Shown here in pieces: positions 30,907 to 41,019 of a stretch of 64,000 nt of DNA. The notes below the pieces were generated by a model. The model worked only from the letters and a program-made list of their open reading frames with translations, did no database searches and was not told the origin of the DNA. This DNA is from Ceratothoa steindachneri (taxonomy: Eukaryota > Arthropoda > Malacostraca > Isopoda > Cymothoidae), in NCBI GenBank assembly GCA_963969495.1, contig OZ018317.1, positions 221,642,235-221,706,234 of the forward strand, given 5' to 3'. The position numbers and the translations under genes were made by a program. The stretch's first letter is position 1; each line of letters opens with the position of its first letter.

Positions 30907-33500
30907 TTACTGATTTTTCCTTTTTGTGTTTATGTTGCCACTTGTTTTTCTTAGCTCTGGGATGATATCATTGGCCAATGTTGACCAGACCTTTTTGGCC
31001 AGCTTCTGTTTCGCGACATTGATGGGCTCCAGACGTTGTCTGCGGTGCAGGTCACTTGGTCGACGATACTCTCTTCGTCTGGTTTTGTTGAAACATAGGT
31101 ATGCAGAATTCTGTACTGGCTGGAGCCTCCTCATAGCGGTCTTACTGGCCGCTTGAGTCACTACTGCAGGGTAGATGAGCTTACCCCGGATAAACATCAG
31201 GTATATTATCCTGATATTAGCCGAGCTAAGATTTCTAAACCTATATAACTTAGAGATTTCTCTCTTCGCAATATTCTGCCTCTCCTTGTAGTGACTCGAG
31301 TATCCGTGGTCGGAGATTTTTAGGTCTAGGATGGTGCCTTCGGCAGAGTATCCGTATCTCCTCCCATCTATTACAATGGGCCACGCCGACTTGCGGCTCA
31401 GCGGGAGGATCTTAAATTTGTCCCTATTGGTCCGGATTTTTCATCTTCTCTCGTATTGGTTGATGTTAGAGATCTCTGCTAGAGTGTTGATCGCTTGATC
31501 CCTTGCTTTCCTCACCCTACTGGGGACGATGTGCGTGACGTCATCTGCGTACTGCAGATACATCGTGCCCCTGTGTATTGGAGAAGGGAGGTCGATAGTG
31601 AAGACCAAGTAAAACAGAGAACTTAAGCAGTGAAATCGAATTCTAGTTCTTTGTTTTCTTCGCTCATGATACGTGCCCTTCAGGCCATGACTAAGTTACA
31701 AGAATTCTTTCCATGACTGATTCTAACTAGAGGCCTAGGATCCTGAATTGGAGTCCTCTAGGCTAAACCTTTTCGAAGGCCTTCTGAACGTCCCTCATCA
31801 CGATGTCTACATAGTGACCCTTAGCTCGGCAATATGCGATATTTTCTGTTAGGAGCGCCATGACCGTTTATGTGCCCCCTTTAGAGCGGAACCCATGTTG
31901 TTGCGGGTTATGCGCTCCTAGCTCGTCGAGTTTAGATTGTATCCTGTCGGCTATAATCTTCTCAAAGATCTTGCCGGGTACTTCGAGGAGAGAGATTGGG
32001 CGATAGTTAGCCACTCGGTTTGGGGGCTTGTTCCCTTTCGGGATAAAGACGATTTTAGCCACATTATACCCGTCTGGGAAGTATCATGTATTCAGGAATG
32101 CGTTCATGATATTCACCATGCCCTGACTAATCTGCCGTGTGGCATTCACTAGGTTGTTCTTAGTGAGCCCAGACCAACCGGATGCCCTTTGTTTGAAGGA
32201 CCTTATGGTGTTCATGGTGTCTTCAATGGTAATGGGGTGCCCGTGGTTAACCATCTATCTTTCTCTAGGTACTTGCGAGTTTGGGTGGGTCCTATGAATC
32301 ATCGCCCCGAGGTCTTCGAGAAGTTCGGTCTTCGAAGTCCTGGTCGAAGTCATCTTTCTCCTCAGGTGACATTGCAAAGATCTCTTTCCAATGTCTTCTG
32401 AATTTCCTTTCGAGAGATTTCGGATCCTCTATGATGTTGTTGCCTTCTATTATTTGTGTCCTAGGCCTGGGATGCAATCCCCTAAGTTTTCGGATGCTAT
32501 TCCAAAAATTTACAGGATTTCTCTCCTTGTCTATTCTGCCTATGATATCGTCCCATATTTCTTTATGTTTCTCAAGGATGATGTCTTTTAGCTCCTCGCT
32601 TAGCTGTCTCATTCTGGCTGCTCTTTACCGGCTTGGGCCTGTCTTACCGACTTCTTCGTAGAATTCCCTCTGTTCCCTGGCGATTTCCCTCATTTAGTCC
32701 ATCCACCTAAGTTGTGGGAGCATTTTGCACGAGATTCTGGGAACGCATCTCTCGTCAGCTTGAATGACGAGAGTAGTCATCTTATCAATCTCCTTATCAA
32801 TTTCTACGAGATTTTCGTCACCCAGGTCAGCTGGTTGATATTTGCTGAACATTTCCCTGTACTGCTCCCAGCTAGCTTTTGCGTAGCTTTCCCTAAGTGT
32901 GACGGGCTTGAGCATTGGCGCAAGCGATATGGTGGTGATGATGGGGATATGATCGTTTGGGACCACTGAACCTGGAGCGTTGACGATGTTGAAGGGGAAT
33001 TCTGGACCTTCTAACACAATGTCCGGTTTTGTCGCCGAACGGTGCGTTAGACAGGTTGAGAATTCTGGTCTGGCTCTCCGGAGCCTATTCATTTCGAACA
33101 GTAGCTCCAGGTTCCTTTTCCTTTGGTCGACGCGCGCGTAGCCAGCTGAACAGCATCTAGCGTTTATGTCTACGCCTAGCAGCGTTAGCCTTCTGTGTCC
33201 GAAGAGGGTGAAGAAGTTGTTGATCGATAGGTATTGGTGGCTGGTAGGCTGCCGTCACAGTTATGCCTGCAACCAAGGTCGGGATCTCGATAGCCACGAA
33301 TAATTTGTCTAAGTCCGGTAGCGTTTTGAACTTTAAGGTTTTTCTTATCGCAATGTCTGCGCCATCAAAGCTTTCTTGTGTGTGGTTTTTCTGTATTACT
33401 ATGCAATTATGTATTTTTATTGTGTCCGTGTTTGTGTTGACGCCATGTTCTAACAAGAGGATGATGTCTGGGTCTACTTTACGGAAGATGTTGCCGTAAG
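30907..33500 (-). pseudogene. LINE copy a ORF2 (endonuclease and RT), relic
   Basis: Endonuclease blocks: DIILLLEHGVNTNTD (about 33450), then DIAIRKTLKFKTLPDLDKLF and VTAAYQPP, and ATKPDIVLEGPEFPF with NDHIPI (about 33030-32960, the SDH block). Linker: DIIGRIDKERNPVNFWNSIR. RT: AKIVFIPKGNKPP, NYRPISLLEVPGKIFEKI, QQHGFRSKGGT, HYVDIVMRDVQKAFEKV (motif A Asp, about 31800) and MYLQYADDVTHIVPS (catalytic YADD, about 31540). The C-terminal frame 31197-30907 contains YPAVVTQAASKTAMRRLQPV and WSTLANDIIPEL. At least five frame changes make it inactive. It keeps both catalytic boxes. Confidence 0.85.
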
Positions 33501-33919
33501 GAATGAAATTTCCTTTCCATGCATCCGCATTCAGTTTGAGTATCTTTAAAGTGTTGTTGATATTCTCCCTTGTTTTCTTGTTCTTGAGTGTCTTTGTTCT
33601 TTTTGGTGAGTCTTATTAAGTGTTATGGATTTTGCCGTTCCGGATCTTTTTGTATTCTGCATCACTTAGGGTGATGCAAGAATCTTTGTGCACTTTCACT
33701 TTTCCTTAATAAATAGCCTGTTCAATATCTGATTCTGATTCTGATTCTGGTGCTAAGTAGGTCCATTTGTATTTTTTGTCCCAAATTTCCTGATATATCT
33801 CTACTTAGGGGAGAGCTTCTCCGGGCATGGGGTCTGCTCAGTTATAATTATATTGAGGTCGATCTCCTCTCCATCGTACTTATAAGTACATTTCGAGGTC
33901 TTCGACCTACTTCTTGAGC

Positions 33920-35047
33920 TTACGTCGCTCTTAGTTGCCCTGTTTTCGACCTCTTCAGCATCATATTTTGAGAACGATTTACTGCTTTTTTCTCCTTCTC
34001 ATGGCGCCTTTGTGCTTCCAATCTTGGGTCTTTCGTGGTAGACCTCTTTTTTCCAGTCATGGCCTCCGCTGCTTTTTCAGTGCCTATGGATTTTTCATCT
34101 GGTGTAAATGGAGTCGCGGGTGTCGCCGGTGTCTCTGGTGCACCCTTTGGCAGGAATTGCAACTTCAGGACGTCTGCCGATGGTGGGTCGTCCGGGAACC
34201 ACATCTCTGACATACCCTTCTTTTTTAGTATAAAATTGAGGGTTTTCGAAAATGTTCTCGGGTTTGTAAGATTGTTAGCAAGCGCAAATATGATACACGT
34301 AAGAATCTATGGAATTCTCGTTTTCCAGCTTTGGATAGGTCTTTGGTTGTTGCTGCTCGAGAGTTCTGGTTGGGGCTGTTCTCGTCGCTTGGGCGTAGGA
34401 AGTATTAGCCCTCATCGTTTTCTCAGCTTTATTTTCTCTGCTCTTTCTTTTGATTATCTCCTTTTAGGGGGGACAGGACACGACCATCGCCCCGTGGTTC
34501 AGCCCGCAGTTTGAGCACCTCTCTTTTTGTGCCTAGCATTCTCGCCATCTGTAGCCTTTTTCGCAGCACCTATAATAAGTTCAACTTTACTCTTTGCATT
34601 CCTTTGTGGGGTGGTGCTTTATTTTGAAATACCGGAAGCATACTCAGATGGGGGTGAACTCCTCCCTTTCTATTTGCTATTCGCTGATCTTAGCATTGAA
34701 GAGTATCAGTCCGCTTTCATTGGCTTTTTGGTCCATTTGCGCCTCACTGAAGATAACTTTAAATACGTGTTGGTATTTTGTGTTGTCTTATTTGTTTCGG
34801 AACTTCACCTCCTCTACGACTTTGGCCTCGACTGGTTTCTAGTTATCTTTTCCCTAATTTGCTCTTTGTTATGTTGTCCGATCCAGGGATCGAGCTGTGC
34901 CTGGGTCTGAGGGAGAGTGCTGGGCTGTAGGTTTATTCCCTTTAGCACACTTTGTCCCATCTCTTTCGTGATCGTTTCTACATCTGCCTCTGTCTCGCAG
35001 ATTGCGACGTAACCGGCTGGGGTATCGATTAGTCTATGGATAGCCAC
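33920..35047 (-). pseudogene. LINE copy a ORF1 (zinc-knuckle protein), relic
   Basis: The N-terminal part at 35047-34814 starts MAIHRLIDTPAGYVAICETE. Zinc knuckles lie at about 34640-34470: CFRYFKIKHHPTKEC (one Cys lost), CEKGYRWREC and CSNCGLNHGAMVVSC. The C-terminal frame at 34213-33920 starts MSEMWFPDDPPSADVLKLQF, then a Pro/Thr-rich stretch (PETPATPATPFTP) and a basic tail. The role by family is RNA binding in the retrotransposition particle. Broken by at least two frameshifts. Confidence 0.7.
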
Positions 35048-35083
35048 GCTTAGCTTTCCTAAGACCGTTTCGAATACAGAATC

Positions 35084-35250
35084 GTAAACGTGATATTACA
35101 GGAAAATATATTAATATGTTCGAACATTACAGTAAGAAAACGGACCAATCTACTAACTCGAAAAATACATGGATAGATTTATTTTAAAAAATATTTTGAA
35201 CATTATTGTAAGGAAACGAACCAATCAACTAACATGAAAAGAAAAGAAAG
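35084..35250. repeat. Two-copy direct repeat, about 90 bp
   Basis: GAACATTACAGTAAG..AAACGGACCAATCTACTAAC at about 35113-35157 recurs as GAACATTATTGTAAGG.AAACGAACCAATCAACTAAC at about 35196-35233. Confidence 0.75.
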
Positions 35251-35549
35251 AGAGATCAGTGCTTCGGCATCTTTAACCCGGTAAAGGTAGGCAAGGCTAA
35301 GGCTGAAAAGAGGCCTCCTATTCCGTGACTGTTACTTCTTAGCGGGTCAGAGCTGGACAGCTGCCGCTGTCTCCCGGCTGTTACTCTGAAGCCCACCCCA
35401 CAGGGAGCACTTCTGCATGAGACGCAACACATACAAAACCACAAGATTCCTTCCAGCGAATCCCCGTTGAAGGACTTACCCACTGCACCACACAGGTAAA
35501 CCTCTACGCCCTGATATCTAACTGTTTGTCTCTGAAGGACAACCACAGA

Positions 35550-35782
35550 CTCATTGGAGATTCATCCTGTTTCGGTGCCTATTAAGGAGGCAGTAGCAAG
35601 TGTAGGCGGGCTGATTGGAGATTTCATTTGCCTGCCATGCTTGAAAGGAGGGTATCAGTGTCTTCCCTTTCCTGCCTTCCCTCCAGGGACTCAGTGGGAA
35701 AGCGGTAGACTGATTGGAGATATCTCCTGTTTCTGTAGACCACACTAAGTCAAAAACGTTTACAAGAGGACTGATTGGAGAT
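35550..35782 (+). repeat. Four copies of CTGATTGGAGAT in putative LINE 5' UTR
   Basis: The 12-mer occurs at 35550 (one mismatch), 35611, 35710 and 35771. In the last copy it forms the loop of a perfect 9-bp stem (ACAAGAGGA / TCCTCTTGT). Three copies are followed by related TCCTGTTTC/TCTTGTTTC words. Confidence 0.7.
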
Positions 35783-36135
35783 TCCTCTTGTTTCTCTCTT
35801 AAACGTGGGCTAAGAGGTGGACATGGTGTGATTAGTGCAGTGCCTGCTGATGGGAAAAGGGTGACAATGGACCAATGAACATCCCAGAGGAGACACCGGA
35901 CCTTTGAGTCTCATTCGCTAAACTAATGCAGTGCGTCCTTCTAAGTCCCAAGTTTTTGAGGTAATCTTCGAACAACTGGATATTGACATTAAAAAGCTGA
36001 TTTAGAAAAAAACTCACCCCCAAGAAGGCATCGGAGCTGCTGACCCAAATTGAACTCGAGCCGTAACCAGCCCCTTCAGTCAGTGCAAGAAAGGCGGTGA
36101 TATGTAGGCAGATAGACTCCTGAGTAGGGGAAATC

Positions 36136-37235
36136 ATGGCCGAAATCGAGAGAAATCATGCGTGGGTTAAAGTCGCAGAAGTTATAAAGTTCCGTGACCT
36201 AACGCACATCTTCGAAGTGGTCTTCGAGGAAACAAAGATTGCGGAAAAGGCTCAACTGAGTGGGCAGAGGCTTTTCAGTGTGTTCATCAGGCCTACGCTA
36301 GTCTCGCGTGATAAGCAGTTCCACCTGTTGATGTGCTTCTCCTGCTATAAAGTGGAGGACCACGTCACTCGCAACTTCCCCGATAAAGAAGACACTATGC
36401 TCCAAATGCGGACAAGAAAGGCAGTCCTGGATACACTGTGCCTCACAGATTAAGAAGATGTGCTTAAACTGCTCAAGGCCTCACATAACCTTGAGTTTGC
36501 AGTGCTCTGTGCGCAGGGAACATTCCAACCTACAATGTCTCTTCGAACATGACTTACGCCAGTGCAGAAAGACTGCACCTCTCTCGCCATCAAACCAACC
36601 CCAGCCTCAAATAATCCTACAGCTGTCAGATTCAACCTCCAACAAACTGCTGGCGTGTATTCTACATGCACGCGTTCTAAATTATGCAGCGCCTGGCTGA
36701 TTCAACACGGAGCTCAACAAAATGCTGGAAGCAAACGGCATGAAGCCCCTAAAGTTCGCCGCCAGCCCTCCCTCCATCAAAGTTTTGACCCTTCAGAGCG
36801 TAATTCCCACCGAATCAGGCTGGAGTAGCTTACCCAGAGTGTATGGAAACTGCGCCGGCGAAGGAAGAGATGGCCGCCGTCGGTTTCTCCTTAGAGTCGA
36901 TCTACCCAAAACTAGCTTGTTGACAAAAGAAGAGCGTAATCACGCACCAAAAGGTGACTCCGCACAATCCTCAAAATCCAACTCGCTCGATGCAAAGCAG
37001 GTCACCCTGGTCATCGCAGTGCACAAAAGTACGACGCAATCAGGAAACTTCACCACTGAGGACATCACCACATGTATACGTAGAGGATACTTCAAGTGGT
37101 TTTACGACTCCTCCAATGAGGAAGAAGATGTTAAGACTGCCCTGCTCGAAAAACGTGTGAAACCTCGACTTACTCCTACGCAGAGGCACAGCCGAGAGGA
37201 TTTGGCTGGACTTCCTGACGTTTATGTATCCAGGG
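36136..37235 (+). pseudogene. LINE copy b ORF1 (zinc-knuckle protein), relic
   Basis: Starts MAEIERNHAWVKVAEVIKFR. Then SRDKQFHLLMCFSCYKVEDH gives the first knuckle. In a shifted frame come CSKCGQERQSWIHC and CLNCSRPHITLSLQC, the second and third knuckles. A long C-terminal frame (36722-37246) has GMKPLKFAASPPSIKVLTLQ, matching the C-terminal KLQFLP-like segment of copy a. Frameshifts separate the parts. Confidence 0.75.
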
Positions 37236-37241
37236 TTAACT

Positions 37242-39400
37242 ACTAAGCCGAACATCGTGCTTACAAACCCCAACTTCCCTTTTCATCATCATGTGCAGCC
37301 TGGTCCTCTTACACCCAGCCATCATATCCATATGGTCATCTCAGTGGCTAGCGCTCCCATACCCATACTCTTGCCACTAAGGAAAAGCTTTTCGGCTGTA
37401 GACTGTAAAACCTACAGGAAGTCATTCATCATTCAGAGGTAATTCCAAGATGACTGGTGCCACACAAGAATAATTTGACGGAAAGTTGTCCAGGATCTTC
37501 GATGACTTTGCCACTATGGACAACCTAATCCCGAGTACAAGGCACAAGATCCTAATACCGACTTGCCCAACAAATAAGAGCATCATCCTGCAGCAGCGAT
37601 TCCAGACGATCTAGAACAGCGTCCGGGCTAATAGATACGCCTCCCCAATGTACTTTGCGCTAGTCTAGCAGCTAAGACAACAAGTGAACGATGCACTGCT
37701 GCAGAAAAACAGGGAAAATTGAGACCACATTATTCATAACCTAGACATCGAGGATAACCCCCAAAAGTTTTGGAACACCATCAGCAAGTTAAGAGGAAGA
37801 TCAACTTCGAAGACTGACTCGCCAAAAGTGCACCTAGACAATTGCGCTAGGACTCCACAAAAAAGCCGAGCTTTTTAGAGAAGTCTGGAGCGACGTTTTT
37901 CGCATCTCCGAAGAAGAGGAGGAAAGTTTTGTTCTGGGCATCAAGGACAGAGTTCTTGAGCACATGGAAAGGTACTACAGGAGCTTCACTCCGTATAGAA
38001 CAGCAAACCTCAACAGGCTAGTGGAGTGCGGCCCTGAAAGCATGGCAATCACCCAAGAAGAGTTTGACTCTGCAATATCTGACCTTAAGAAAAATGCTCC
38101 ATGCCTAAGCCGAATAACAGCAGGGCACCTAAAAAAAGCTTCCGTGGGGAAAAACAGGCTACTGAATCTTTTCAACGCAGCACTAACGGCAGGATACTGC
38201 CCGGACGGCCTAAAGATAGCCAAAATGACCTTTATTCCCAGACAAGGGTAGCCTACAGATCAAGTGATAAACTTCAGGCCTCTCTCACTTCTCGAAATAA
38301 TTGGAAAATTATTCAAAAAGATCCTGAACAACATGCTGGTCTCTTATCTGTCGTCACACTCACTTCAGAACGATGATAAAACTGGCTTACGCAAAAAAAG
38401 GAGAAAGAAAACTGCAATTGCCTAAGCATACCAACATGCGACTAAGGAGCTTTCCTCTGGCTGTATGCTGGAGGTGGTCTGCCGGGACGTGAAGAAAGCC
38501 TTTGACAAGGTATGAATCGATGGTTTCAAATATAAGATATCGAGGCTCTGGTTATCCCTTCCATTTCGGGAAAATCTTATGCAGTTACCTGACTATTAGA
38601 AGAGCGGTGATAGCATTCGGGGATTACATCGAATCCCCCATTTGACCTGCTATCTGGAGTCCCCAAAAGAAGGGTGTCTGAGGCCCACCCTCTTTACGAT
38701 CTACACTAGGAACATTCCGAAACCTCTTCTTCCCCGAACCTTCAACGTACATTACGCGGACGAAATCACCCAGAATGTGACTCGCCCTACCAGATCTGGA
38801 AGAGTGAATTCGAGAGCGACTGCAGCCGAAACCCAGATAATCTCCCGGTACGAAGAGAAGTGGAAGATCCAGACGAACCAGAAGAAGTTCACTGCAGTCA
38901 CGAGCGGAAGACGGAAGACAGAGCCCATCCGCCTGCATAACTCAACACTAAATTATTCGCTAAGCGCGAGTATCTTAGGCTTTAGCATCTCCAAACGCCG
39001 CATAGGAAGCCACATCAACTCGAAGGTTCAAGTTGCGAAACTTGAACTCAGCAAACTCCACCGATTTCGCAATCTTAGTATACAAAACAAAAAGAAATTA
39101 TATCCCTCCTAAGCGAGAACGAAACTGCTGTACCCAGCAGTCCCACTCAACACAGCTTCAAGGACCAGGATGATTCAAATGCAGTCGGTACAAAATCGGG
39201 CCATACGCTTCATACTAAACGTGAAATGGGACAATTTCGTCCCGTCAAGGGAGCTTCATCGCAAAACCGGGTTGGAGACGGTGAATGCTTTCCTGCATTC
39301 ACGCAGCATCGACATCTGGGACAGCATGGAGGCTACTGTCCCACCGGACACGGTATACGACATGTTCAGGCTACAGGAGTGGAAGAGATACAAGTCGTAA
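37242..39400 (+). pseudogene. LINE copy b ORF2 (end of endonuclease, RT), relic
   Basis: Starts inside the endonuclease with TKPNIVLTNPNFPFHHH and SHHIHMVISVASAPIPI. RT: EEFDSAISDLKKNAPC, LKIAKMTFIPRQG, NFRPLSLLEIIGKLFKKIL, CMLEVVCRDVKKAFDKV (motif A Asp) and FNVHYADEITQNV (YADD changed to YADE, about 38740). C-terminus: LLYPAVPLNTASRTRMIQM, AIRFILNVKWDN and HRKTGLETVNAFLHS, stopping at 39398-39400. Many stops and a changed catalytic residue show that it is dead. Confidence 0.85.
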
Positions 39401-39930
39401 ATGCTTCCCGCCCAAACAGTAGCCACACAGGACATCTACAGGCGACCCTACGTCCAACTCTCAGACTGACTATATACTGGTTTCTCTAAGTGTAGCATCA
39501 TAATCGTGAATCAAAATCTAACTGAAAGTGCCAAATGTACCGATTAAACCTTGTTTTAAAATTTCTGACTCTGGACACTATAATTATTATGTTTTTGTAA
39601 TTTAACTACCTTTCACCTTTATTATTGTGACTAAACTGGATGTATTGTTCTATTCGAGTTGCATATAATCTTTTACTTTTTGCGCCCTAAATATTTTTGT
39701 ATATAAATATCACAAGTATTTTTCATTCTAGCTCCAAATGTTAATTTGTAGTAAAGTGTAAATTGTTAACGAAAGCATGAGATGGCCCGATCCCCGGGCA
39801 AACTTTCTACCTCTTCCTGTATTTAAATTTCGTCACTTTTTCTCTCTGCCCTTGTCCCCCAATCCACGTAAGTGTGGAGGTGGTCCCTCATTTGTTCACC
39901 AGATTTCTACGTGAATAAATAAATAAAGTT
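39401..39930 (+). other. LINE copy b 3' UTR
   Basis: Non-coding A+T-rich tail with a G+C-richer block at 39780-39900 just before the terminal AATAAA-type repeat. The simple repeat at the end marks the LINE 3' boundary. Confidence 0.6.
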
Positions 39931-39986
39931 CACCATTCTGGTCGACCAACTGAATTTGGATTCATTTTTTATTACAACGGAAAGCT

Positions 39987-40940
39987 GTGAGCGCGCTTAA
40001 GGAAAGGTTCACTTTTCATGAAGGCATAAAAATAAATGAAATAATTATTAAATTTGGCTACCATAGACATCTCTTTAAAATTGTGTGTGCAACAAATAAT
40101 ATGGCAACAAAGATACACCAACGAGGACTGCTCATGTTTAACATGAGGATTCCATCAAAGAACATGCAGCGCCAGAAACATATTAATGTTCAAATATGCT
40201 TCCGCTGCAATAAGATGGAGGACCATTTGACGCGTGACTGCACAGAGAAAGATACAATATGTTCTGAGTGCTGACAGAAGAACCCCGAATGGAGACAGTG
40301 CAAGTAAAGTACTAAGAAATGCGTGAACTGCCATGGGCCACATAGGACTATTGTAATGGCATGCCCCAAAATAAAGGAGATAATAGAACGAAAGGAAAGA
40401 GAAGCGAGAAACGAAGAATAAACTAGAAGAAATGCAACATACACATGAGTGGATAAAGAAACTGTGAAACAAATGCAGGAAGCACAGACCCATCTAACTA
40501 TGCCACAAGGGGCATCAACAGAAGTGCTCACATGCATACTCTATGCTCATGAGATGAATATTGTGAAAACGTGCACCTTCGCTACGACATTCAACACAAT
40601 GCTAGAAAAAAATGGAATGAATAAAATGTGATTTCCTAAGAACCTCCCCTCATCTGAAATCCTTAAAATCAACGTCGCTTCAACGTCAGCACCAACGAGC
40701 AACGAGGAACATACTACTGAAGAAAACGCATTTTAAAACATGTCAGTGCAAAGCAATGAAGGAGACAAGATAGAACGCATGGAAGCACAGAAAATAAAGC
40801 TTCAAGGCAAAACAGCGGAGAATGCTCTCATCTCCTGAGAGGCAAGAAACAGGAAGACATCATTAAGGCAATTAAAGAAAGAAAATGCAAATGGACATTC
40901 ACAGGAAAGACAGGAGAAGAAGACGACGAAGAAGTACAAA
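39987..40940 (+). pseudogene. LINE copy c ORF1 (zinc-knuckle protein), relic
   Basis: A 95-codon frame contains HRHLFKIVCATNNMATKIHQ and the knuckle CFRCNKMEDHLTRDC, then CSEC before a stop. Past the stop the same frame gives NPEWRQC and CVNCHGPHRTIVMAC, which complete the three-knuckle array. An Arg/Lys/Glu-rich segment follows. Later frames (40449-40631) resemble the C-terminal part but are decayed. Family role: nucleic-acid binding. Confidence 0.8.
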
Positions 40941-41019
40941 AACTCGCTAAAGGATAAAATTCGAATCTACCCTGGCGACAGCGTTACTCTCTGCCATTCT
41001 ACATTTTAAAGTATGAAAA

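Larger units (their letters stand above)
30907..35050 (-). mobile_element. Jockey-clade LINE copy a, minus strand, near full length
   Basis: About 4.1 kb with ORF1 (35047 to about 33920) and ORF2 (about 33500 to 30907), both with frameshifts. The gene order, the zinc knuckles in ORF1 and the endonuclease-RT order in ORF2 place it with Jockey-type elements. It is head-to-head with copy b (36136), about 1.1 kb apart. Copies a, b and c share the ATKP(D/N/H)-(I/V)-(V/I)-L signature at the end of the endonuclease domain. Confidence 0.85.
35051..36130. other. Interval between two head-to-head LINE copies, probable 5' UTRs
   Basis: Lies between the 5' ends of copy a (minus) and copy b (plus). It holds a direct duplication at 35084-35250 and the CTGATTGGAGAT cluster listed below. 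No coding family recognised. Confidence 0.45.
36136..39930 (+). mobile_element. Jockey-clade LINE copy b, plus strand, internally deleted
   Basis: ORF1 (36136 to about 37235) joins directly to the end of the endonuclease domain at 37242, so most of the endonuclease is missing. RT and C-terminus follow to 39400. A 3' UTR of about 530 bp ends in AATAAATAAATAAAG at about 39913-39928. Copy c begins about 60 bp further on in the same orientation. Confidence 0.85.
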
